A stretch of 64,000 nucleotides of DNA from CAWJKP01 sp963843465 (lineage in GTDB: Bacteria; Planctomycetota; Planctomycetia; Pirellulales; Thermoguttaceae), in contig CAWJKP010000002.1 in assembly GCA_963843465.1 (NCBI GenBank), positions 434,001 through 498,000 on the forward strand. The letters are read 5' to 3'. This document shows, one piece after another, positions 1-7,320 of this stretch (its first letter is position 1; the number at the start of each line of letters is the position of its first letter). A model generated the notes under the pieces. The model was not told the DNA's origin, searched no databases, and was given only the letters and a program-made list of their open reading frames with translations. A program made the translations under genes and the position numbers.

Positions 1-296
1 TCGTTGGCGCGCAGGGCTTCGTGGACCACGCGGGCGTCGAACCGGGCCAGCGATTCGCCGATCTTGCGGGCCGGCCGGGCAGGGGGCGGCGTTGGCTCTG
101 CGCCCAGCAGCAGCCGCACCTTGGGCAGCCGTTCGAGGCGGTCGGCCAGCAAACCGAAGCCCTCGGGGTTGAAGTACCCGCTGGCGATGGCAAGTTCGAT
201 GGGCCGTGCGTAGGTGCTGGCCAGCCAGTCCAAATGACCGCGCAAGGCCGCCACCAGCGTGTTGCCGTTGCGGTTATCGACGAACTCGGGCTTCAT
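1..296 (-). CDS. PLD-domain/SNF2-type helicase, N-terminal part (cut by window edge)
   Basis: Reading down from the ATG at 296, 98 residues are visible, beginning MKPEFVDNRNGNTLVAALRG and containing LAIASGYFNPEGFGLLADRL and VRLLLGAEP. This opening resembles the phospholipase-D-like N-terminal domain found on large SNF2-type helicases of phage-defence loci. The helicase motifs themselves would lie left of the window, so that part is inference. It is the last visible gene of the minus-strand operon that starts with the methylase-nuclease at 6944, and it begins 8 bp after the end of the 132-residue gene. Its likely role is as the DNA-translocating or effector partner of the restriction system. 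Confidence 0.55.
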   Translation of the reverse strand, partial: MKPEFVDNRNGNTLVAALRGHLDWLASTYARPIELAIASGYFNPEGFGLLADRLERLPKVRLLLGAEPTPPPARPARKIGESLARFDARVVHEALRAN

Positions 297-303
297 GGGC
301 CGC

Positions 304-702
304 TCAAAGGGCAACTCGTTTGAAGAGGGTCTTCAGAGCGTCTGCGGCAGGTTTGCTGCGGTCACGGAGCGCCAGTCCGCGGATTTCTGCGTGTCCCGGA
401 TCGTCCTCGTCAGCGACGGCCACCACGTCCAGACGCAGAGGCTCTGCCGTGGCGTCGTTAAGCTGTCGGATTGCACCGGCCGTCGCCTGGGTGAGAAAGC
501 TCCCCGGGATCACACCCGGCTTCTTGAGAACGTCTTCGGCCGAGACGACACGGGCTCGGTAAACGGAGATGCCCTCCTCACCTTCGCGGAGCTTGAAGTT
601 GGCGCTTGTGATGCGGTCCGGCGGCGCAACCCAGCGAGTCCCCGGTGGGATGCGATGAAACAGGCGCTCATCATCGGGAATCGACTGTTCGCACACCGCC
701 AT
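304..702 (-). CDS. Conserved hypothetical protein, 132 aa, defence operon
   Basis: A 132-residue soluble protein starting MAVCEQSIPDDERLFHRIPP and containing a W-V-A-P-P motif followed by FKLREGEEGISVYRARVVSAEDVL. I do not recognise a named family. Small proteins with a 'GxSVYRA' core do occur beside TIGR04255 genes, and I infer that genes 304-702, 730-1242 and 1239-2066 form one cassette. No signal peptide or membrane segment is visible. It lies 27 bp downstream of the 170-residue gene and 8 bp upstream of the helicase start, so it is probably cotranscribed and translated with both. Confidence 0.6.
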   Translation of the reverse strand: MAVCEQSIPDDERLFHRIPPGTRWVAPPDRITSANFKLREGEEGISVYRARVVSAEDVLKKPGVIPGSFLTQATAGAIRQLNDATAEPLRLDVVAVADEDDPGHAEIRGLALRDRSKPAADALKTLFKRVAL

Positions 703-729
703 TCCTCGCCGCGTTGCTTGGTGGCGCTG

Positions 730-1242
730 TCAGACTCCCACGCGCCAGACATACTCAAGGACGGTGTCCAGCGGGTCCCCCTCGAAAATCGTCCCTTCCT
801 TCTGGTCGGCCTTGGAGTGGTCCCTCCAGTAATAGGTTGCCGCGTGTTCCGCCACCACCTCGAGCTCAAAGTACCGCTCTCCAGCCTCCCACTCAAATTG
901 AACGCCACCGTTGCGCGTTGGGTTGACGTACGGCTTAGGCACCCCCGGCGCCTGGCCCAGGCTGTCGATCAGGTTCCGCGCACCCTTAAGCCAAGATGCA
1001 CTTGGGCGCGGAGCACCGTACGAATCCCAACCCTCGGGGAGAGATTCGATCGCCTGCAACTGCCTGTGAACGAAAGGCAGCCAATCGCATTGAGCTTCGC
1101 CAGCGCTGGTCGGCCGATCGGGCTGCGCGTCCCGCTTGATGAGTCGGCTGCTGATCGTCAGTTGATCGCTCAACGATGCAAGAAGTGATGCGCCGCGCGG
1201 CTTGTCGGCTGCCCGCTCGCGTACCATTTCTTGGTAGGTCAT
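730..1242 (-). CDS. Conserved hypothetical protein, 170 aa, partner of TIGR04255 gene
   Basis: The chosen start is the ATG at 1242, which shares an ATGA overlap with the stop of the TIGR04255 gene, a sign of translational coupling. The protein begins MTYQEMVRERAADKPRG and has a conserved-looking core with LPEGWDSYGAPRP, then GGVQFEWEAGERYFELEVV. This 'GWDSYGA ... GGVQ.EW' pattern belongs to small uncharacterised bacterial proteins often encoded with TIGR04255 proteins; that link is from memory and is not proven here. No catalytic motif is obvious. An in-frame start further upstream (1257) is possible but would lengthen the overlap. Confidence 0.65.
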   Translation of the reverse strand: MTYQEMVRERAADKPRGASLLASLSDQLTISSRLIKRDAQPDRPTSAGEAQCDWLPFVHRQLQAIESLPEGWDSYGAPRPSASWLKGARNLIDSLGQAPGVPKPYVNPTRNGGVQFEWEAGERYFELEVVAEHAATYYWRDHSKADQKEGTIFEGDPLDTVLEYVWRVGV

Positions 1243-2066
1243 ACTGTTCTCTCCCATGCTTGGTGCATCTCGGGGCGGGTAAGCGAGGCAAAACCCCGCA
1301 CGATCCACTCGTGCCCCAAGTCGATCCCGGCCAAAGCGCCCGCCACGTCCCTCGCCTTGAGTTGCCCCCGCGCCGTCAAGTCCAGACGCAGCACGTGCCT
1401 CTTGTCGCTCATCAGAACCGCAGTCGTGAGGTTTGCATTCAGCCGCCCCGCATTGTCGGGCATGGGGAACGTGAAATCCAGCGCCACCTTGTCGGGCTCC
1501 GGCAGCCAAGTGTCGCTGGACTCGTTTGTCCAGAAAGTCAGCGTCCGTGCAACGGCCGGCCCCACCTTGCGGAACCCCTCATAGTCGATGTGGTTGATGT
1601 AGGTCACGATCCAAGTCGTCGGTTCCAACTGACCGATGCCTTCGGCCCGGAAGAAATCCTGGACTTGCTCCAGTTGTTGGCTGAACTCCTCCCGCCTCTC
1701 CGCATATGGGTAATAGGCTACCTCCTCGCCCGTCTTCAGCCAGCCGGCAAAAAGAGCGTTCTTCTGGATTTGAACGACGTGCTGACCGTCCTCCGACGCC
1801 GCCCAGAGCCGCAACGCGGGCGGTCGGTCGAAGACCTGCCACCGTATCATGGGCACGCCCAGCCGCTCTTCGTCAAACAGTTCGCGGAGTTCCTCGACCG
1901 GGGGCCGCTCCTCCAACTTTGGGAACCGCTCCCGGAAACGGCGGTCCCACAGAAGCCCTTGATGGGCGGAGGTGAACTTCTCCAATGGGCGGAAATGAAC
2001 CCCGAGCACCGTCTCAATGACCGGCGGCTTCTTGAAGCGGGGCAATGCCTCACTGCTGTTGGCCAT
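1239..2066 (-). CDS. TIGR04255 family protein
   Basis: About 275 residues beginning MANSSEALPRFKKPPVIETV and continuing LGVHFRPLEKFTSAHQGLLW. The 'PPVIETVLGVHF' opening and the closing 'DLGHEWIVRGFASLTRPEMHQAWERTV' are characteristic of TIGR04255, a family of unknown function common in defence and accessory regions. I chose the ATG at 2066; an in-frame TTG at 2090 would add eight residues. The gene is first in a three-gene cassette and follows a ~330-bp gap holding a recombination scar. That gap may carry its promoter, since an AT-rich TATAGTAT stretch lies just upstream of the start. Confidence 0.75.
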   Translation of the reverse strand: MANSSEALPRFKKPPVIETVLGVHFRPLEKFTSAHQGLLWDRRFRERFPKLEERPPVEELRELFDEERLGVPMIRWQVFDRPPALRLWAASEDGQHVVQIQKNALFAGWLKTGEEVAYYPYAERREEFSQQLEQVQDFFRAEGIGQLEPTTWIVTYINHIDYEGFRKVGPAVARTLTFWTNESSDTWLPEPDKVALDFTFPMPDNAGRLNANLTTAVLMSDKRHVLRLDLTARGQLKARDVAGALAGIDLGHEWIVRGFASLTRPEMHQAWERTV

Positions 2067-2292
2067 GTTACCTAATACTATACCCGACAAGGATTTGAGT
2101 CAAATACTAAAGGCTTGTCGCTGCTGGGGTAATGTCGGAAACGGCGTAACCTTCGCCAGTATAATTGATAACGTCAGCGTAAGCCATCGCCCCGCCGGCG
2201 CTTCTGTACCCAAATAGGGGGAGCGTGTCAAGCCGAGATATTGCCGCCGGCGACCTCCAACTGGCCCAATGATTTCCTTATCGGTACGCGGA

Positions 2293-2381
2293 TCATGCCA
2301 CTACGGTTTGTCTGCCCATCCCTTTGTAGTGCTTCAGCACCGCCTTGAGGCGAGGCTGGTATCGACGAACTCGGGTCTCAT
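2293..2381 (-). pseudogene. Recombination scar: helicase 5' end joined to methylase 3' end
   Basis: Read on the minus strand from 2381, the sequence starts MRPEFVD, nearly the same as the MKPEFVD start of the helicase at 296 (19 of 21 bases match over 2381-2361). It then switches frame into QPRLKAVLKHYKG, which matches QPRLRAVLQHYK at the C-terminus of the methylase ending at 2880, and stops at 2293. The switch is near a shared GA-TA-CC stretch. This looks like the two ends of a helicase-then-methylase gene pair joined by deletion of everything between. It encodes nothing functional. Confidence 0.6.
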
Positions 2382-2396
2382 CGGCCTGTTTGCCTT

Positions 2397-2879
2397 TTAG
2401 GCATGGAGCCAAGTCCAGATCAGGGCCGCCGCCTTCACTGCGGCCCGGGCCGGCGGCTCGGCGGCCGGGTGGAAAAAGACCCGGATGTTCCAGACCAGGC
2501 TGACAATGCCCGATATGGCCCCGAGCACCACGACCGCGACGATCAACCAGGCCACGACGGGCGAACGCCGCGCCCAGTCCTCCACCTTCTCCACAATGTC
2601 GGGGTGGCCCAGTTCCCAGAGGCATTGAAGACCGTCCCCGGTTATCGTCCTGATAGTCGCACCGCCGCTGTGGCAGAAGAACTCGATGAGCTTGTACTGC
2701 CCCAAGCTGTCCACGCAAACCCTGGCTTCCTGAAATGTCCTTGGCATCCCTGCAACCTTCGGACGCGACTTCTCCGGCGGCGGCCAACTGACGGGCACCT
2801 CGCACATCCTCCCGGCCCTGTAGTGCAGGTCCGCGTATCGCAGCATCCACGCTTCAGCCCTGGTCAAACGGGGTTTCAA
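2397..2879 (-). CDS. Small membrane-anchored protein in restriction operon, 160 aa
   Basis: The gene begins with TTG at 2879, immediately after the methylase stop (TAA 2882-2880), so translation is probably coupled. The N-terminal ~110 residues are soluble, with MLRYADLHYRAGRMCEVPVSW, two cysteines and FCHSGGATIRTITGDGLQCLW. One strong membrane segment follows (VVAWLIVAVVVLGAISGIVSLVW, about residues 107-129), then a short tail. I recognise no family. A single-membrane-segment protein in a restriction operon could be an effector or a regulator; that is speculation. It lies between the intact methylase gene and the helicase/methylase scar, so it may have entered with the rearrangement. Confidence 0.55.
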   Translation of the reverse strand: MKPRLTRAEAWMLRYADLHYRAGRMCEVPVSWPPPEKSRPKVAGMPRTFQEARVCVDSLGQYKLIEFFCHSGGATIRTITGDGLQCLWELGHPDIVEKVEDWARRSPVVAWLIVAVVVLGAISGIVSLVWNIRVFFHPAAEPPARAAVKAAALIWTWLHA

Positions 2880-5800
2880 TTATCTGGCCTCCAACGCCTT
2901 GTAGTGCTGGAGCACCGCCCTCAAGCGCGGCTGGTAGTCCCAGCCTTCGTGGAAGGTCTCGAAGATGTGCGTCAGGTGGGATTCGCTCAGGCCGTACAGG
3001 TGCGCGACCACGGCGTCGAGTTCGGCAATCATGTTGTCCTTCTCGTTGGCGTCCAGCTTGCCGTATTCCACGCCCACGGCCTTGGCCCACTTGGCGAACC
3101 GCTTGTCCGGGCAGGCCAGACGACCGGCCAACGCGACCGTCCGCTGCCATAACGAGTTGTCGCATGTAGGGCGGGGGATGGGGAACGGATTCAAGACGTG
3201 ATAATTCAGTGTCGTTTCCACGAATCGGCGGGCATACCAATCCAGCGGAATGGAACTCAGTACGCCAAGCAGGTACGCCTGATCTTGCTCATCCCCTTGG
3301 GGCCAAAGGAAGTACGGGCCCTTGTTGGTGATGAAGCACTTCGGTGGCAGCAGCGCCACTCGGACGGTACGGCTATCTGTGGCTCGTGATATGTCTCGAA
3401 ACGCGATTCGGGCAAAGTGGCAGGGCAGTGTGTCGGGGCTGCGAAACCAATTCGAGTCGGTGAACTCGAAGAAGGGTGACTTGCTGTTGTTGCGGGCGTT
3501 CGCGCGTTTCTCCTGCAAGTGTTTTACCATCTTTTCCGGGTTGGCCCAGGCGTAATAGATGCCCCGGTCAGACTCCCAGGTGTCGAACGATTCACCCTTG
3601 AACACGGGCCAATAGCCCTCGGGTTGCTCCTCCACCAGCTTCATCAGCTTCTTGTCGTTCGTTGCGTGCAGTTCCGTGTATGGTCGGGCGCACCATGACT
3701 TACCATCCTTTTGGTCCAGGCGGGGGGCCTTTCGCAGTTGCGCAAAGACGAGGGCGGACGCCTCTGCCGGCAGCAGCGGCAGCGCCGCCGTGTCAGTCCA
3801 CCCCAAAATGTCGCTTGCAGGAAAGGTGACTGGTGGTCTTTTCACGCCGGCCAAGAAGCGTTCGAGACTGGGAAATGGACCGCGAAGGGAGATTGATTGA
3901 AGACGACTGACGTGCGCGCCATCGGCACTATGTGCGGGTGCAACGGCTTCGCTCGCTCTCGTGATGCACGTCAAGCCAATGGTGTATCGCGGTTCAGCCT
4001 CGTCGAAGACCCAGCCGCACGTGTTGAGCACGAACGTTATCACCGCCGTTGCGCTCTCAAAGACCGCCAAGCGAAACTCGCTGGACCCTTTGGCACAGAA
4101 AGCTGACCGTGGCAGCACCACGCCCATGTGTCCGCCGTCACGGCAAACCAGGTTCCAGAATCGCCAACAGAAAGCCTTGTACACGTCGGGGTCGCCAGTC
4201 CCCATGCCAGGGAACGGACCGTTGGTGAGCACGTTGCGCAACGCATCGGCCTCTGCGACCTCGTGCTGCAACTTCTCGACCAAATCCGGCCGGTTCTTCC
4301 GGTAGCGTTTCTTCACCGCCTCTTGTTCGTGTTGTGGCAGCGCCTGGAAGCCAGGTAGGTAGCGGCTCCAAAAATCGTCTTCCTCTAAGGTAGCCTCTTC
4401 CCACGGCGGGTTGCCCAGGATCACGTCAAAGCCCGCACGATCACGCAAGAACACCTCGGGAAACGCAATGGGAAAGTGAAAGGGCCTGAGTTCGCCCAGG
4501 GTCTCCATTGCCCGGCGGTGCGTCCCTTGCACGAACAGTTCATTGTCTACCTCGAAATCCTCGGGCAGCAGACTGATCTCCGCTTCGGGCAGGCGGAATG
4601 CGGTGAGGATGTCGAACATCCGCTCTGTATCGGCTACAGCTTTGCGCTGCTGTTGGAACGCTTTCCGGGCCTCCTTGATTTGCTCAGCGTCGGCGTCGGA
4701 AAGCTGCGCCAGTCGCTTGACCGCCGCTTCGGCGCTGCCGATCAGCGCGTCGGCCGTGTGGCTGAAAAGCGGCGTTGTGCCGCCCCGGGTCAGCAGTTCG
4801 TCCACTTCCCCAAAAGTGGCGATGCCCACCAAGGAGTTGCCGCAGACGATATTGTGGTCTAGGAATGATAGTGGCAGCCCCGGCACGAAGGTGTGTATCC
4901 ACAACGACAGTCGGGCCAACTGCATGGCGATGTTGTTGATGTCCACGCCGTAAATGCACCGCCTGGCGATCTGGCGGCGGAGCAACTGGACGTTCTCGAT
5001 TTCCACCCCCTCGATGGAACCGCCTGCCTGCTCGATGCCGTCGAGCGCCGCTTTGCGAAGCCGCAGCAGTTCGCCCATCACGCCGGGCAGCGGTCGCTTG
5101 GCAAGATAGCTGCTGAACCGCCGTTCGATCCGATCCACGGCCGCCACAAGAAAATGCCCGGAACCCATGGCAATGTCGGCCACGCGGAAGTCGAAGAACC
5201 CCTCGGCGGCCCGGCGGTCGTCGAGTTTGTCGAGCCGGGCCAGATGGTCGGCAATCGCCGGCTCCAGGGCGTGGTCCAGGAAATGTTCCACGGCAAAGCT
5301 CTTGGTGTAGTAGCTGCCCGTGGCTTTGCGGGCGCCACTGGCGTTGTGCAGGTAGATGTGACCCCGCTGGACCTTGGGTTCCTTCTTGCCCGCCGGCACA
5401 TACTGGCCCTCCTTGTCCAAGGCGAGGTTTTCCTCGGCGACCGAAAGTTCGCTCTCCAGCAGCCCCTCATAGACCGTGCCGAACTCGCGCACGCCAAGGC
5501 TGCGGAAATCGACCGGGCCGAAGCCCTCGGGCGTTGGGTCCACCAGCAGGTCGCACAGCACAGGGCCGAAATCCTTGTTGGGCACGCTGATGTCGGCCAG
5601 GAGGCTGCCCGCCGGCGAAATGCCCTGCTCTTCGGAAAACATGCCGCCGTTGTAGGCCGGCACGCCCCATTCCTTCGGCTTGCCCGTGTTCACCACCCGG
5701 AACAAACGCATCGCTTCGTCCCAATGGGTCGTGCTGTCGTCAAACGTGGGCACCCCCTGTTGCCGCAAGGCCGCCATCTCGCGGGCCTTTTTCTTGAGCG

Positions 5801-6944
5801 ACCGATCCCGGTAGCGCTCGTTGGTGCGGTAGGGCAGGAGATCCTTGTCTTCGGCATAGGCGATGAACAGCAGCCGGAACAAGGCCAACAGCGCCATCTC
5901 GTAGGTCAGCTTCAGGTCTTGCGCCGTCGGCGTCTTCAAGTTGCGGGCCTTGGCAATGGCAATGGCAAGCCGTGGGACCACGAAATCGTAGATGCGGTCC
6001 CGCAGCCGGGAGCCCAAGTCCGAGGCGTAGTCTTGCGACTCTTCGAGGATTTTCGAGAACGAGCCATCCTTGGAGAGCGCCACCCCCGAGAAGAGCAGCC
6101 AAAGGTAGCCCGCGCGGTCGCTGGGCAGCAGGTCGAGATGGATTTCCACGAAGGTCTCGGTTCGCCCGCGGCGGCCCACGCCCTTGCCCGCCGTGGTGTG
6201 AATCCGCAAGGACGAGCCGTGATCGACCAGCAGGTAATCCAGGTTCTCTTCGTCTGCCTTGGCCAGCGCGTATTGCACGGGCGTCATGCCGCCGAAGCGG
6301 TCGGAGGCGATGTCGCAGGCTTCGCTACGGTCCAGGAAGACTGCCACGGCCATCTTGGTCTGCCCGCAACGGAGGATCGCGTATTGCTGGTTCGTGTCGG
6401 ACACCTGGTAGCCAAGTCCGGTCAACAGGTCACGACCGCGCTTGTCCAACAGGGGTTTGGCCTTCTGCTGGGCCTGCGCCCAATCGGAACGCTGCGGCAC
6501 GCCCTTTTCCAGTTCGTGCGTGGCGAAGAGTCCCTGGTTGCGCAGGCCGGGGATTTGCGATTCCTTGACCTCCGGCAACACCGACCAGAGGAACCGAGCC
6601 GCCGCGTGGCGGTTGGGCTCGGCCAGGGCGGTGCGGCAGATGCGTTCCACCTGCCCCACGTCCAGGTCAAGGAACACCGGCGGCATTTCGCCTGCCGGGC
6701 CGCACAGCGCCGCCCGGTCGCCGTGGAGGGCCACCAGCAGCACTGGCGTTGCCCGACCGCCCTGGCGGTCCTTCCACGCATTGCGCAGCGCATCCTGGGT
6801 GGGCTTTCGTTGGCTACGGGCGACGGCGACTTCCAACCCGCCGGCGCCGGGGCCAAGGGCAAGCCCTACGGGTTCCAGCCCGCTGTCTTCGGCGAGTTTC
6901 AGGGGTCGGAGATCGAGGTCGCCGAGGAAATCCGCCGCCTTCAT
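2880..6944 (-). CDS. Eco57I-like restriction-modification methylase/nuclease, 1354 aa
   Basis: A large single-chain adenine methyltransferase. A SAM-binding motif I (VADIAMGSGHFLVAAVDRI) lies near residue 590, 'YGVDINNIAMQLARLSLW' near 670, and the catalytic N6-adenine motif NPPW (FDVILGNPPWEEA) near 845. The C-terminal third (residues ~1050-1354) looks like a target-recognition region: RDISRATDSRTVR and NYHVLNPFPIPRP are typical of type IIG-like and PglX/DrmMI-like enzymes. The N-terminal 500 residues may hold a nuclease-like domain, but I cannot point to a clear PD-ExK triad. It would modify host DNA and, with the helicase, restrict phage DNA. It is the first gene of a minus-strand operon. 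Confidence 0.85.
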   Translation of the reverse strand: MKAADFLGDLDLRPLKLAEDSGLEPVGLALGPGAGGLEVAVARSQRKPTQDALRNAWKDRQGGRATPVLLVALHGDRAALCGPAGEMPPVFLDLDVGQVERICRTALAEPNRHAAARFLWSVLPEVKESQIPGLRNQGLFATHELEKGVPQRSDWAQAQQKAKPLLDKRGRDLLTGLGYQVSDTNQQYAILRCGQTKMAVAVFLDRSEACDIASDRFGGMTPVQYALAKADEENLDYLLVDHGSSLRIHTTAGKGVGRRGRTETFVEIHLDLLPSDRAGYLWLLFSGVALSKDGSFSKILEESQDYASDLGSRLRDRIYDFVVPRLAIAIAKARNLKTPTAQDLKLTYEMALLALFRLLFIAYAEDKDLLPYRTNERYRDRSLKKKAREMAALRQQGVPTFDDSTTHWDEAMRLFRVVNTGKPKEWGVPAYNGGMFSEEQGISPAGSLLADISVPNKDFGPVLCDLLVDPTPEGFGPVDFRSLGVREFGTVYEGLLESELSVAEENLALDKEGQYVPAGKKEPKVQRGHIYLHNASGARKATGSYYTKSFAVEHFLDHALEPAIADHLARLDKLDDRRAAEGFFDFRVADIAMGSGHFLVAAVDRIERRFSSYLAKRPLPGVMGELLRLRKAALDGIEQAGGSIEGVEIENVQLLRRQIARRCIYGVDINNIAMQLARLSLWIHTFVPGLPLSFLDHNIVCGNSLVGIATFGEVDELLTRGGTTPLFSHTADALIGSAEAAVKRLAQLSDADAEQIKEARKAFQQQRKAVADTERMFDILTAFRLPEAEISLLPEDFEVDNELFVQGTHRRAMETLGELRPFHFPIAFPEVFLRDRAGFDVILGNPPWEEATLEEDDFWSRYLPGFQALPQHEQEAVKKRYRKNRPDLVEKLQHEVAEADALRNVLTNGPFPGMGTGDPDVYKAFCWRFWNLVCRDGGHMGVVLPRSAFCAKGSSEFRLAVFESATAVITFVLNTCGWVFDEAEPRYTIGLTCITRASEAVAPAHSADGAHVSRLQSISLRGPFPSLERFLAGVKRPPVTFPASDILGWTDTAALPLLPAEASALVFAQLRKAPRLDQKDGKSWCARPYTELHATNDKKLMKLVEEQPEGYWPVFKGESFDTWESDRGIYYAWANPEKMVKHLQEKRANARNNSKSPFFEFTDSNWFRSPDTLPCHFARIAFRDISRATDSRTVRVALLPPKCFITNKGPYFLWPQGDEQDQAYLLGVLSSIPLDWYARRFVETTLNYHVLNPFPIPRPTCDNSLWQRTVALAGRLACPDKRFAKWAKAVGVEYGKLDANEKDNMIAELDAVVAHLYGLSESHLTHIFETFHEGWDYQPRLRAVLQHYKALEAR

Positions 6945-7320
6945 GGGAGGTGCCTTTCCGATCGGTCTGGCCGAGCTTTGCCCCGGGTCGTCGGGGCGTG
7001 CAGCCCAGTTCTATCGCCCCATGATAAAGACTTTCCCGGGGGCCTGGGAGCCTCCCCCCCAAGAAATCTGGGGTAGCAGAGGGCGGCCGATCCCGCGCGC
7101 AAGGAAAATCGGGCGGGGACGGCCCGCTCTCACGGGCCCCGTCTCAAGAAAGTTCAGATTCCGCCCTTTATCTCCTTACCGATTTTCAGGCTGTACTGCT
7201 ACCCGCAGCCTCGGCGGATATTGCACCCCGCAGCAGATAGGGTACGATAATCGTCATCGCTGATGTGCCAATCGCTGGTGTTCGGTGGATTGTTCGTTGG
7301 ACACGGCTAAGGACTACGGC
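6945..7320. other. Divergent intergenic region between defence genes
   Basis: About 375 bp separate the methylase start (6944, minus) from the helicase start (7321, plus). The stretch holds an imperfect inverted repeat, GGGGGCCTGGGAGCCTCCCC, near 7035-7055, and a GC-rich tract from 7085 to 7145. It presumably contains both divergent promoters, but no convincing consensus -35/-10 pair is visible. I see no gene here. Confidence 0.4.

Noticed and set aside
4893..7076. A 727-residue open frame on the plus strand
   Set aside because: It runs antisense through the methylase gene, whose SAM and NPPW motifs are clear; long antisense frames are expected at this GC content.
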